Shown piece after piece: positions 7,485-15,134 of a DNA stretch of 15,636 nucleotides. The position numbers were made by a program, and so were the translations under genes. The DNA is from UBA6382 sp963600315. Lineage in GTDB: Bacteria; Bacteroidota; Bacteroidia; Bacteroidales; Bacteroidaceae. The notes below the pieces were generated by a model. It ran no database searches, was not told the DNA's origin, and saw nothing but the letters and a program-made list of their open reading frames with translations. Location of the stretch: contig CAVCAW010000031.1 of the NCBI GenBank assembly GCA_963600315.1, forward strand, positions 1 through 15,636. Direction: 5' to 3'. How positions within the stretch are numbered: the first letter of the stretch is position 1; each line of letters begins with the position of its first letter.

Positions 7485-7505
7485 ATCAAAAAGTTGTTGT
7501 TTCTG

Positions 7506-8282
7506 TTATAGGTATAATATGGGATTTGTATCACATTTGGTTATCACAGTTTTCACATCGGGGAAGTCTGCCAATATCAGGTGGCTCATCAGCTGCATGG
7601 TGAATCGCTCGCTCTGATAGTGACCGATGACAACAATCTGTATCTGCTGCTCATATCCGAAATAGCGGTGGTAGTGCATTTCGCCCGTAATGAACGCATC
7701 GGCACCTTTCGCCAGCGCATCGGGCAGGAGGAAGTCTCCAGCTCCGCCACACAACGCCACACGCTCCACAGGACGATTAAGCAGTTCGTTGCACATGGCA
7801 GTTTGTACGCCAAAAGTGTCTTTCACTCTGCGCACAAAGTCACTGGCACTGACAGGACTGACAAGATGCGCCATTACTCCACTGCCGCCACCACGGTCGT
7901 TGGACTGAAGGAATTCCGCTCCGACCAGCCCAAGTCGCGATGCCATCTCAAAACTCACGCCCCCTTGCGCATTGTCAAGATTGGTGTGAGCCGCATAAAT
8001 GGTGATGTCGTGCTTGACTGCAGCCCTCACACAACGCTCCACATAGCTGGCATCGCCCACCCTGCGCAGCGGATTGAACACCAAAGGATGGTGAGCTACC
8101 ACGAGGTTGCAACCTTTAGCCACCGCTTCGTCAAGCACCGCCTCGGTGACGTCCAAACACAATAAGACCCCTGAAACTTCCGCCTCCGTTAATCCTACTT
8201 GCAAGCCGGCATTATCATACCCGTCTTGCAAGGGCAGAGGCGCAAACCGTTCAAGGGTACTAATGACATCCTTAATTTTCAC
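7506..8282 (-). CDS. Nif3-like dinuclear metal center protein
   Basis: This 258-residue protein belongs to the NIF3/YbgI family, which forms a toroidal hexamer with two metal ions per subunit. The metal-binding residues are all in place: H64 and H65 in VVAHHPLVF, H99 and D103 in AAHTNLDN, and H221 and E225 in IGHYQSERF. The helper motif TGEMHYH lies at 199-205. The length is that of the short bacterial form, without the PII-like insert of longer members. Its biochemical role is unsettled; proposals include GTP cyclohydrolase-like or metal-handling functions. The start is GTG at 8282, because no in-frame ATG lies just upstream and a -7 promoter element ends 21 bases before it. It is the first gene of a three-gene operon. 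Confidence 0.93.
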   Translation of the reverse strand: MKIKDVISTLERFAPLPLQDGYDNAGLQVGLTEAEVSGVLLCLDVTEAVLDEAVAKGCNLVVAHHPLVFNPLRRVGDASYVERCVRAAVKHDITIYAAHTNLDNAQGGVSFEMASRLGLVGAEFLQSNDRGGGSGVMAHLVSPVSASDFVRRVKDTFGVQTAMCNELLNRPVERVALCGGAGDFLLPDALAKGADAFITGEMHYHRYFGYEQQIQIVVIGHYQSERFTMQLMSHLILADFPDVKTVITKCDTNPILYL

Positions 8283-8302
8283 GCCTAGTGAATTATTTTG
8301 CG

Positions 8303-8310
8303 CAAAGTTA
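8303..8310 (-). promoter_or_regulatory. -7 promoter element of the nif3 operon
   Basis: TAACTTTG on the minus strand matches the Bacteroidetes TANNTTTG element and ends 21 bases before the GTG start, leaving a leader of about 14 bases. No perfect TTTG is found 19-21 bases further upstream, only CTTG at a shorter spacing. Just upstream the hexamer AGCGCT occurs twice (8310-8315 and 8330-8335), which could be an operator, though this is weak. Confidence 0.6.
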
Positions 8311-8335
8311 GCGCTTTTTCGTCACAACAAGCGCT

Positions 8336-8633
8336 TTGCGGCAAGAAAAAAAACGCACTGCGAAGCAGAAAGTTTCACATAGAAATTTTGGCGCGCGGTG
8401 TGTTTTCGGCTCCAAACATTTTGACAAAACTGAAGAGCAGCGCATCTTTACTGACTATATAAGACAGAAATTAAGGTTATTACCAATAGCAAAGACTTAC
8501 AGCAACACAAGACCTTCATTTCTTGCAGAATTTTAGCGGTTCTTGACTTTGTTTTGTCTTCGCTTTGCACTTCTCCGCTGCACCAAGACAAACTTTGCCT
8601 CAACAAGACCAGCGAAAAAAAAATGTTATTTTC
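8336..8633. other. Divergent intergenic region between nif3 and aguA operons
   Basis: About 300 bases separate the two divergent operons and contain no convincing gene. Short open frames on both strands lack family resemblance. The only structure I see is the first copy of an 18-base direct repeat (8554-8571), whose second copy overlaps the aguA promoter, and a poly-A stretch near 8616. Confidence 0.5.
8554..8571 (+). repeat. Direct repeat, copy 1, upstream of aguA
   Basis: TTGTCTTCGCTTTGCACT at 8554-8571 is repeated with one mismatch at 8641-8658, 87 bases downstream. This copy is not followed by TATCTTTG. It may be a relic of a duplicated promoter or one half of a regulator-binding pair. 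Confidence 0.7.
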
Positions 8634-8665
8634 TTTCGCATTGTCTTCGGTTTGCACTATCTTTG
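8634..8665 (+). promoter_or_regulatory. Promoter of the aguA-aguB operon
   Basis: TATCTTTG (8658-8665) fits the Bacteroidetes -7 consensus TANNTTTG. TTTC at 8634-8637, 20 bases upstream, is a one-mismatch -33 element. Transcription would start near 8672 and give a leader of fewer than 20 bases before the GTG at 8690. Confidence 0.65.
8641..8658 (+). repeat. Direct repeat, copy 2, overlapping the aguA promoter
   Basis: TTGTCTTCGGTTTGCACT at 8641-8658 matches the copy at 8554-8571 in 17 of 18 positions. It fills the spacer between the presumed -33 and -7 elements of the aguA promoter. Confidence 0.7.
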
Positions 8666-8689
8666 TTAACTCAATTTCAATAGTGTATC

Positions 8690-9820
8690 GTGGGACTATT
8701 CAACAAAAAAGAGACGCCAGTCATCACCGACGTGGCTAACTGGCCTGGAGTAGAAAACTCCATGCAGCAAGCGCTTTCAGCCGCTCATACTGAACGTATT
8801 AGCGACTGCATGCCAGCAGAATGGTTCCCACAACACTGTGTACAGATTACATGGCCCAATGAAAACACGGACTGGAAGCCTTGGCTCGGCGAGGTAACGA
8901 AATGCTATCTTCGCTTGACATACGAGATAAGCGTCACAGAACATTTGTTAATTGTCTGCTCAGAACCTGACGAACTCAAAGCCTTGCTCAAGGAGAAGTT
9001 GCCACAAAAGTGCTTGGACAACATCACCCTCATCAACTGCCCGTACAACGACACATGGGTCAGGGACTATGGCCCCATCACCACACTGGAGAATGGCGAC
9101 TACCGTTTGCTTGACTTCAAGTTCGACGGCTGGGGAGGCAAGTTTGAGGCATCTGCCGACAACGCTGTCACCCAAGCTCTCTGCCAGCAGCAGCTATTCA
9201 GGGGTACCTATTGCAATATGCAGAATTTCACATTGGAGGGCGGAAGCATCGAGAGCGACGGCCAAGGCACACTGCTCACCACAAGCCGCTGCCTGCTCAA
9301 CCCCAACCGCAACCCCCACATGAGCAAAGCAGAGATTGAAGATTTCCTACTCCATACGCTCAAGTCACGACAGCTGCTTTGGCTTGACTACGGATATCTT
9401 GAGGGCGACGACACCGACAGCCACATCGACACGCTGGCACGCCTTTGTCCCAACAACACCATAGCATACGTGAAGTGTGCCGACACTGGCGATGCCCACT
9501 ACGAAGAGCTGCAGAAGATGGAGCGACAGCTGCAGACATTCAGAACTCTACAAGGTGAGCCTTACCGCCTCGTTGCACTGCCCATGGCACCCCAACTCCA
9601 CGATGCCGACGGTATGAGGCTGCCGACCACCTACGCCAACTACCTCGTCATCAACCGCCGTCGCATCTTGATGCCAACCTACGGCGACACCGCCCTCGAC
9701 AGCACTGCATCGCAAGCTCTCGAGATGGCATTTCCGGGCTACAGCGTCACGGGCGTAGACTGCCGCGTGTTGGTAGAGCAACACGGATCGCTCCACTGTT
9801 CCACAATGCAATGTTATTAA
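8690..9820 (+). CDS. aguA: Agmatine deiminase
   Basis: This enzyme hydrolyses agmatine to N-carbamoylputrescine and ammonia in the cytoplasm. The 376-residue protein belongs to the peptidyl-arginine-deiminase-like guanidine hydrolase family. Visible signatures are MPAEWFPQHCVQITWP (41-56), NDTWVRDYGPI (120-130) with the substrate-contacting W, R and D, EGGSIESDG (183-191), DTDSHIDTLARL (241-252) with the active-site histidine H245, and the nucleophilic cysteine C370 in HGSLHCSTMQ. The start is GTG at 8690, giving MGLFNKKE. An ATG at 8762 would also leave the domain intact, so the first 24 residues are uncertain, although the short leader from the promoter favours 8690. The next gene starts 3 bases after the stop and encodes the enzyme of the following step. 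The codons end mostly in C, unlike the minus-strand B12 genes. Confidence 0.95.
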   Translation: MGLFNKKETPVITDVANWPGVENSMQQALSAAHTERISDCMPAEWFPQHCVQITWPNENTDWKPWLGEVTKCYLRLTYEISVTEHLLIVCSEPDELKALLKEKLPQKCLDNITLINCPYNDTWVRDYGPITTLENGDYRLLDFKFDGWGGKFEASADNAVTQALCQQQLFRGTYCNMQNFTLEGGSIESDGQGTLLTTSRCLLNPNRNPHMSKAEIEDFLLHTLKSRQLLWLDYGYLEGDDTDSHIDTLARLCPNNTIAYVKCADTGDAHYEELQKMERQLQTFRTLQGEPYRLVALPMAPQLHDADGMRLPTTYANYLVINRRRILMPTYGDTALDSTASQALEMAFPGYSVTGVDCRVLVEQHGSLHCSTMQCY

Positions 9821-9823
9821 ACG

Positions 9824-10723
9824 ATGATGAAGAAAGACAAACTCGACATAGGCATCATTCAACAGCACAACACCGCTGACATCAGCGACAACATCTCGCG
9901 CCTTAATGCCAAAATCAAAGATTTGGCAGCGGGAGGAGCACAGCTCATAGTGCTGCAAGAACTCCACAACGGACTATACTTCTGTCAGACAGAAGACGTC
10001 AACAATTTTGACCAAGCCAACACCATTCCCGGACCCGACACCGAGCGATTTTCCGCCATTGCCAAGGAGGCAGGTGTAGTGTTGGTCACTTCGCTGTTTG
10101 AACGCCGCGCCGCTGGGCTCTACCACAACACAGCAGTGGTCTTCGACACCGACGGCAGCGTCTGTGGCAAATATCGCAAGATGCACATTCCCGACGACCC
10201 AGGCTACCACGAGAAGTTCTATTTCACACCTGGCGACACAGGTTTTCGCCCCATCGACACCAGCGTGGGTCGGCTGGGCGTGCAGGTCTGCTGGGACCAG
10301 TGGTTTCCCGAGGGAGCACGGCTCATGGCTCTCGGCGGCGCAGACCTACTGATCTACCCCACTGCCATAGGCTACGACTCCAACGACAGCAAGGAGGAGC
10401 AGGAGCGTCAGCGTGAAGCATGGACCACAGTGCAGCGCGGTCACGCTGTGGCCAACGGGCTACCAGTGGTGGCTGTCAACAGAGTGGGCTTCGAGCCTCA
10501 CCCCCAAGCAGAGACGCCGGCTGACGGCATAGAATTTTGGGGCAGCAGTTTCGTGGCAGGTCCTCAGGGCGAAATGGTTTGGCGCGCACCAAGCGACAGC
10601 GAAGTCGAGCACATTGTCACCGTTGACCTCGGGCGAAGCGAACAAGTGCGCCGTTGGTGGCCATTCTTGCGCGACCGCCGCATAGAGGAATACGACAATC
10701 TCACCAAGAGATTTGCTGACTGA
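9824..10723 (+). CDS. aguB: N-carbamoylputrescine amidase
   Basis: This nitrilase-superfamily hydrolase converts N-carbamoylputrescine to putrescine, CO2 and ammonia, completing the arginine-decarboxylase/agmatine route to polyamines. The 299-residue length is normal. The Glu-Lys-Cys triad is visible: E46 in VLQELHNGLYF, K119 in YRKMHIPDDPGYHEKFYF, and C156 in VQVCWDQWFPEGAR. The DQWFPE and GYHEKFYF segments are typical of the carbamoylputrescine amidase subgroup rather than of general nitrilases. The gene lies 3 bases behind aguA, so the two are cotranscribed. ATG at 9824 is used; a second ATG follows immediately. Confidence 0.95.
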   Translation: MMKKDKLDIGIIQQHNTADISDNISRLNAKIKDLAAGGAQLIVLQELHNGLYFCQTEDVNNFDQANTIPGPDTERFSAIAKEAGVVLVTSLFERRAAGLYHNTAVVFDTDGSVCGKYRKMHIPDDPGYHEKFYFTPGDTGFRPIDTSVGRLGVQVCWDQWFPEGARLMALGGADLLIYPTAIGYDSNDSKEEQERQREAWTTVQRGHAVANGLPVVAVNRVGFEPHPQAETPADGIEFWGSSFVAGPQGEMVWRAPSDSEVEHIVTVDLGRSEQVRRWWPFLRDRRIEEYDNLTKRFAD

Positions 10724-10830
10724 CATGCCACTCAAGAGGACCGACCAATCTTCTGTGTGGGCTGTAACAATAGCGAAAGATTAAACAACAAAACATAATA
10801 CTAACCCAGCATCAAAAAACGATCTACATC
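10724..10830 (+). other. Short gap between aguB and the M60 peptidase gene
   Basis: No hairpin terminator and no clear TANNTTTG element are visible in these 107 bases. The peptidase gene may therefore be read partly from the aguA promoter, or use a promoter I cannot recognise. Confidence 0.4.
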
Positions 10831-13800
10831 ATGAAAAATTTCTTGAAATTTTCATTAGTGTCGATGGCGCTACTCATTGCGAGCACAGTGATGGCTGAAG
10901 ACTTCACAGGTCTTTATAGGCTCAAGAGCCATTACAATCGCTATGCGCAAGAAAACGCCTCTACACATGCCATGAGCACAACGAGCTCCATTGTCAACAA
11001 GGACTTGAAGCAGCTCTGGATTATCGAACAAAGCGGAACCAAATACACCATCCGTAATGCCAATTCAGGCCGCTACATACCCAACTCAGGCGGTTCCGAC
11101 GCAGCTCTCATCACCGTAGAGTCTCCCATCAACCTCTACATCAAGACTTCTGCCGGCAGCTCAGACTACATCACCATCAGTTGGGCATCTGACTATTCAG
11201 GCACCAGTTGTCTGCACGACAACGCCAGTCACAGCGTGGTGAAATGGTATGCCAACAATTCGTCAAACGAAAACCCCAACTCCGACTGGCAGCTTGAGAA
11301 GGTCACCGACGTTGACACAGCCACCGTGCGCGAAAACATTGGCAAGGTCACCGGCATCACCACCCAAATCACCTCAGGCTACTACCGCTTCGTGCCCATA
11401 GCAGCTCCTGGCTATTCGTTAGCTGAAAACACAGAGAAATCTACCGTTGTCGCCAAGGAGACCAGAGAGGACGACTACACACAATATTGGAAGGTCACCG
11501 TCAACAACGACACCCTCAAGATTCAGAACGTCATTTCGGGCTACTATCTACGCAACAACATAGCCAACAACATACAGATGCGCACGGCAGAGGCCGATGC
11601 CAACAACACGTTTACAGCCACAGCCTCCGAACTCTCAGCGTGGGAGCCCGCCTTCACGTTCAAGGGGCGCTTCACAGGTTTCGCCTGCAACACCTCCAAC
11701 TACCAGGTCAAGGGCGGAGTCGCAACCACCATCAACGCATCGTGGAAACTCATCAAGGTAGACCTCGACGAGGAAACCATCAAGAATGAGCGCGCCGAAC
11801 TCAACGACGTCATTGACATCACCAAGAACGCCACCACCTACAACACCAAGTTGCAGACATTCTTCAAAGACTACGCCTGCACCATTCTCCGCGACGAATA
11901 TGCCAGCATGAGCGAGACCGACCTTCGCACCGCCATGGAGGCAGAGGGTCTGCCCTTGACACTGCAAAACATGGCAGTATGCGTGCTCACCGACAAATGG
12001 GACGCTGACGCCACACGCAGCAAATACACCAAACTCTTCCGCATACAAGACGTACAAATCTACTCCGACAACAGAGCCTGGAAGAGCATCACCACCGTAG
12101 GACCATGGGGTGAACTTATTAACCCCACCGGCATACAGGGCAAGTCAGGCGACGTAGTCTTCATCTTTGCCGACAACGTGCCCCTCGACAACGACGCAAC
12201 GCTCAAAGCGCAGCTCGCCTACGACACACAGTACCAGAACAAGGGTACGCTGACCCTCAAGCAGGGACTCAACATCTGGACCTTGCCCGAAGACGGAGAA
12301 GTCTTCATCGGCTACACTCTCAGCAACACCAACCGCTATCTCAGCGAATATCCCGACATACGCATTCACATCGAGCGTGGCACAGTCAACGGCTATTGGG
12401 ATCTCAGCCGCGGCATGACCAACGCCGACTGGAAGTGGCTCAAGCAAAACATGTTTGAGGGTGAATTCCTCCACGTCAAGGGCAAGAGCACAGTGCTCAA
12501 CGTGTTGCGCAGCAAGGTCATCGGAGCCACCGACGTCACCAACATCATGAAAGGTTGGGACTACAGCTTCGAGAAACTTGAATACCTCATTGGCAACGAC
12601 GGACAGTGGGACGGACGCTACCGCCCCGTCGCCAACCCGCGCCACTCCTACAAGGACAACCCCAACTGGGCAAGCTACGGCGGCTCCAACCACCCCGACA
12701 TCTCCTCCAGCTACCTCTTCAACTACGACAACTTCTATCAAGGCAACGTGTGGGAAATTCTCCACGAACTCGGCCATGGCCACCAATACCCCATCAACAT
12801 AGCCGGCACCACCGAGATTACCAACAACTCACTGTCGCAGATGGTAAGCTACATGATGGGACGCTGCTACAGCCGCGGCGACGGCACAGAGAAGCTCATG
12901 CAACTCTTCAACTACGAGAGCAACGGTCTCCGTGGCTGGAGCTGGACCGACTACACACGCAGCGCAAAGCCCTACTACGACGCATCACTCCACGTAGCCA
13001 ACCACCTCTTCTATCAGCTCTACCTCTACTTCGAGGCACTGGGCAAATGCCCCAACTTCATACCACGCCTGTGCGACGAGTTGCGCGCCAACCCCATCGC
13101 CACCGGAAGCAGTGTCAGCAGCCCCACCTACTACTACAACGACTACTGGCGTCTGGCCAAGGCGTGCGCCAAGGTTTCGCAGACCGACCTCTGGGAATTC
13201 TTTGAAGCCTACGGTTTCTGGAAATACTACGACGAAGTCATGTCAACCCGCGACAACGATGATGACGAAACAGCCAAGGCTAACGGCATACGCTTCATCG
13301 GCGACTACGGAGGCTACTACATGAAGATGCCCGTACGCGGCAATGCCGACGACGAGAGACGCATGCAAGAACTCAAGGACTACATGCACTCCATGCCCAA
13401 CAAGGCGTCCAACATACTCTTCCTCGACGACCGCATCAACGCCTCTTACGTGCGCTCAGACTGCTTCGTAGCTTCCATCAACCGCAAGCTCGTGGGTCAA
13501 AAGCTGCTCGACTACTGGTCACTCCCCTCTCAGGGCGACTTCGGCCACTACACCAACTTCGACGGCAAAGACCGCTCCGCCAACCTCGGCTACACCATCT
13601 CCACTGAGCAAGATTCAGTGACCATGGAGACAAGCTCAGGCGGCGACACCAACTACACGGTCTACGGACGCACCGTCACCATGAAGGGCTCAGGCATTCT
13701 CGGCGTCAAGATCTACAACAGCAATGGCGAACTCTGCCACATAGCCAACACACGCAAATTCATCGTGCCCAACGAAATAGCCGATGGACTTGAAAGCGGC

Positions 13801-14004
13801 GAATACAAACTGAACGTAGCTATCCTCGCCGGCGAAGACGTAGAACTCGGTTCCAACGGCGAGCCCACCGGCATAGACGCAGTCAAGAGCGAAGCCGAAC
13901 AAGATGCCAACGCTCCCATACGCGACCTCCAAGGACGCATCGTCACCCAGACTATTCCAGGCAATATCTACATACAGGGCAAGACCAAGTTCATCGCCCA
14001 ATAA
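10831..14004 (+). CDS. Secreted M60-like (enhancin/mucinase-type) zinc metallopeptidase
   Basis: This 1057-residue secreted protein has a signal peptide (1 to about 22, ending VMA). Two related beta-trefoil/lectin-like segments follow at about 24-160 and 178-313. Each opens with a G-Y-R motif (GLYRLKSHYNRYAQ, SGYYRFVPIAAPGYSL) and ends in a tryptophan strand (DWQLEKV, SWKLIKV). The M60-type region (about 400-820) includes the strand block GTLTLKQGLNIWTLPEDGEVFIGY and the zinc motif H645-E646-L-G-H649. The third ligand is probably E662 in TTEITNNSLS, matching the gluzincin pattern of M60 enzymes. Known members cleave O-glycosylated mucin-type proteins. A C-terminal region (about 880-1020) of beta strands is followed by the tail RDLQGRIV and GNIYIQGKTKF. 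A mucin or host glycoprotein substrate is inferred from the family. No truncation is seen. Confidence 0.93.
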   Translation: MKNFLKFSLVSMALLIASTVMAEDFTGLYRLKSHYNRYAQENASTHAMSTTSSIVNKDLKQLWIIEQSGTKYTIRNANSGRYIPNSGGSDAALITVESPINLYIKTSAGSSDYITISWASDYSGTSCLHDNASHSVVKWYANNSSNENPNSDWQLEKVTDVDTATVRENIGKVTGITTQITSGYYRFVPIAAPGYSLAENTEKSTVVAKETREDDYTQYWKVTVNNDTLKIQNVISGYYLRNNIANNIQMRTAEADANNTFTATASELSAWEPAFTFKGRFTGFACNTSNYQVKGGVATTINASWKLIKVDLDEETIKNERAELNDVIDITKNATTYNTKLQTFFKDYACTILRDEYASMSETDLRTAMEAEGLPLTLQNMAVCVLTDKWDADATRSKYTKLFRIQDVQIYSDNRAWKSITTVGPWGELINPTGIQGKSGDVVFIFADNVPLDNDATLKAQLAYDTQYQNKGTLTLKQGLNIWTLPEDGEVFIGYTLSNTNRYLSEYPDIRIHIERGTVNGYWDLSRGMTNADWKWLKQNMFEGEFLHVKGKSTVLNVLRSKVIGATDVTNIMKGWDYSFEKLEYLIGNDGQWDGRYRPVANPRHSYKDNPNWASYGGSNHPDISSSYLFNYDNFYQGNVWEILHELGHGHQYPINIAGTTEITNNSLSQMVSYMMGRCYSRGDGTEKLMQLFNYESNGLRGWSWTDYTRSAKPYYDASLHVANHLFYQLYLYFEALGKCPNFIPRLCDELRANPIATGSSVSSPTYYYNDYWRLAKACAKVSQTDLWEFFEAYGFWKYYDEVMSTRDNDDDETAKANGIRFIGDYGGYYMKMPVRGNADDERRMQELKDYMHSMPNKASNILFLDDRINASYVRSDCFVASINRKLVGQKLLDYWSLPSQGDFGHYTNFDGKDRSANLGYTISTEQDSVTMETSSGGDTNYTVYGRTVTMKGSGILGVKIYNSNGELCHIANTRKFIVPNEIADGLESGEYKLNVAILAGEDVELGSNGEPTGIDAVKSEAEQDANAPIRDLQGRIVTQTIPGNIYIQGKTKFIAQ

Positions 14005-14043
14005 TCTACCCCCCCTGCGCACAGTTAGCGCACCATTCACAAA

Positions 14044-14081
14044 GCGGCAAGACCACCATCAGCGGTCTCGCCGCTTTTTTT
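14044..14081 (+). terminator. Intrinsic terminator after the M60 peptidase gene
   Basis: GCGGC (14044-14048), one unpaired base and AGACC pair with GGTCT, one unpaired base and GCCGC (14070-14074). The hairpin is followed at once by seven T residues. It lies 40 bases after the peptidase stop on the plus strand. Confidence 0.93.
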
Positions 14082-14264
14082 ATCAACAGCACATGTGGCA
14101 TAGTCTGAAATGCCTCACATGGCAGAATTTGGCAATGAGCTGCCAATCGCATTTCCGCCGAAATGGTCATCAATTTCCTCGGAATTGCATAGTATTTATG
14201 CTAAGTCGCTGATAAGCAATATACTTTATATAAGCAACCAAGGCAAAACCATGTATGATTTCCC

Positions 14265-14278
14265 GAAATGTTCCCAAG
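14265..14278 (+). repeat. 14-base repeat, copy 1
   Basis: GAAATGTTCCCAAG here is identical to 14612-14625, 347 bases away in the same orientation. Flanking bases are partly similar (TC before, GTTG after). Confidence 0.75.
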
Positions 14279-14611
14279 GTTGTGCGTTAACGTTTTTCTC
14301 AAACATCAGACTTTCAGTAGCTCGAAAAAGGAAAGAAAAGGCATAAAATCGGCAAAAACAAGCTTAAGGTTTATTAACAGCAAATTAAGATTTGATTAAC
14401 ACTTTCATGTGGTAAACTTCAGTCTTGTGAAGTCTTGTAATTTTGCCGCAAAATCAGTCTTTGATGCAGCCCGAGTTTTCTGACCACAAAGTTCGTTTGC
14501 GTGAATGAAAACAGGGTTGTTGGTACATGGTGTACTTGCCAATCTGAAATAGATAGCCAAAGATGGTGGTCAAGTCGTTGATTTACAATAGGCACTTGAA
14601 AGTCAGTTCGG

Positions 14612-14625
14612 GAAATGTTCCCAAG
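14612..14625 (+). repeat. 14-base repeat, copy 2
   Basis: GAAATGTTCCCAAG is identical to 14265-14278. In this copy the left flank extends it to the palindrome GGGAAATGTTCCC (14610-14622), which resembles a regulator site. Confidence 0.75.
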
Positions 14626-14663
14626 TTGGGGCGATGTACTGCCATTTGAGAGCCATTAAGTTG

Positions 14664-14692
14664 CATATACGAAAGCAAATCGGTCGTATATG
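14664..14692. repeat. 9-bp perfect inverted repeat upstream of the toxin-antitoxin promoter
   Basis: CATATACGA (14664-14672) and TCGTATATG (14684-14692) are perfect inverted arms around an 11-base spacer. The repeat lies about 60 bases upstream of the -7 element of the toxin-antitoxin promoter. It could be an operator, an element end or a transcript hairpin; the T-run expected of a terminator is missing on both strands. Confidence 0.6.
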
Positions 14693-14730
14693 TTAAAAAT
14701 AAGTCGAGAAGTAAAGATATCTCCTTGAAT

Positions 14731-14763
14731 GTTGCGTAATTCAGAAACAATATAGTACCTTTG
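14731..14763 (+). promoter_or_regulatory. Promoter of the toxin-antitoxin operon
   Basis: TACCTTTG (14756-14763) fits the Bacteroidetes -7 consensus and GTTG (14731-14734), 21 bases upstream, is a one-mismatch -33 element. Transcription would start near 14770, about 18 bases before the toxin ATG at 14788. Confidence 0.7.
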
Positions 14764-14787
14764 TAATCGATAAATATTTGGAAAATA

Positions 14788-15132
14788 ATGGCAATACACC
14801 ATATACAAGTGGTATTGATGGAAGAAGCCTCGGCTTTCGTTCGTTCATTACCGCTCAAAGTGCAAGAGAAAATAACCTACAACTACAAAAAGATAGAGCA
14901 AGGGGTTATGGATAAGGAACTCTTCAAGAAGTTGGAAAACTCCAACATTTGGGAGTTCCGCACGTTGTATAATGGCAATTGTTACCGCCTCTTCTCCTTT
15001 TGGGACACTGAGACAGGAACGCTTGTCATTGCTACGCATGGCATAGTGAAGAAGACACAGAAAACTCCTGCCAAGGAAATCGCCAAAGCAGAAGATATAA
15101 GAAGACAATATTTCGAACAAAAAGACAAGTAA
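14788..15132 (+). CDS. RelE/HigB-family toxin (phage Gp49-like)
   Basis: This 114-residue protein is of the phage-derived Gp49-like/HigB group in the RelE/ParE toxin superfamily. These toxins usually cleave mRNA on the ribosome and stop growth unless bound by their antitoxin. Family marks are NIWEFR (53-58), YRLFSFWD (66-73), HGIVKKTQKTP (84-94), and the trailing EIAKAEDIRRQYFEQ helix. The length is normal. The gene stands first in the operon, two bases ahead of the antitoxin, which is the usual order for HigBA-type pairs. Base use is more A+T-rich and less C-ending than in aguAB or the peptidase gene, in line with separate acquisition. mRNA cleavage is expected from the family, not shown by the sequence. 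Confidence 0.9.
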   Translation: MAIHHIQVVLMEEASAFVRSLPLKVQEKITYNYKKIEQGVMDKELFKKLENSNIWEFRTLYNGNCYRLFSFWDTETGTLVIATHGIVKKTQKTPAKEIAKAEDIRRQYFEQKDK

Positions 15133-15134
15133 TT

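Larger units (their letters stand above)
14082..14755. other. Gene-poor region with repeated motif, possible degenerate element
   Basis: These roughly 670 bases have no gene I can support. They are A+T-rich compared with the genes to the left. They contain a 14-base repeat (14265-14278 and 14612-14625), a 9-bp inverted repeat (14664-14692), and an isolated TAATTTTG (14438-14445) that looks like a -7 element but precedes only a 14-codon frame at 14464. On the minus strand an open frame from 14858 stops at 14583, but that frame has more than 40 further stop-free codons after the stop. The stretch may be a decayed gene or an interspersed element; this is a guess. Confidence 0.4.

Noticed and set aside
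8448..8657. 69-codon minus-strand open frame upstream of aguA
   Set aside because: It overlaps the aguA promoter and both direct repeats, and its composition (including a duplicated QxEDxxK segment) comes from the DNA repeat rather than a protein family.
12145..12786. 213-codon open frame antisense to the M60 peptidase gene
   Set aside because: It is a shadow of C-ending codons on the coding strand, with a valine/glutamate/glycine-rich translation typical of such antisense frames.
14187..14202. Short hairpin GCATA...TATGC
   Set aside because: A 5-bp A+T-rich stem with no T-run after it; too weak to call a terminator or operator.
14110..14346. 78-codon plus-strand open frame after the M60 terminator
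   Set aside because: No signal peptide, domain or family resemblance, and no promoter in a sensible position; it spans one copy of the 14-mer.
14438..14477. TAATTTTG promoter-like element with a tiny frame after it
   Set aside because: It matches the -7 consensus, but no good -33 element precedes it and the frame from ATG at 14464 ends after 14 codons, so it could be chance in A+T-rich DNA.
14583..14858. 91-codon minus-strand open frame opposite the toxin gene start
   Set aside because: It overlaps the well-supported toxin gene and its promoter on the other strand. It may reflect a decayed sequence, noted in the region entry, but is not called as a gene.
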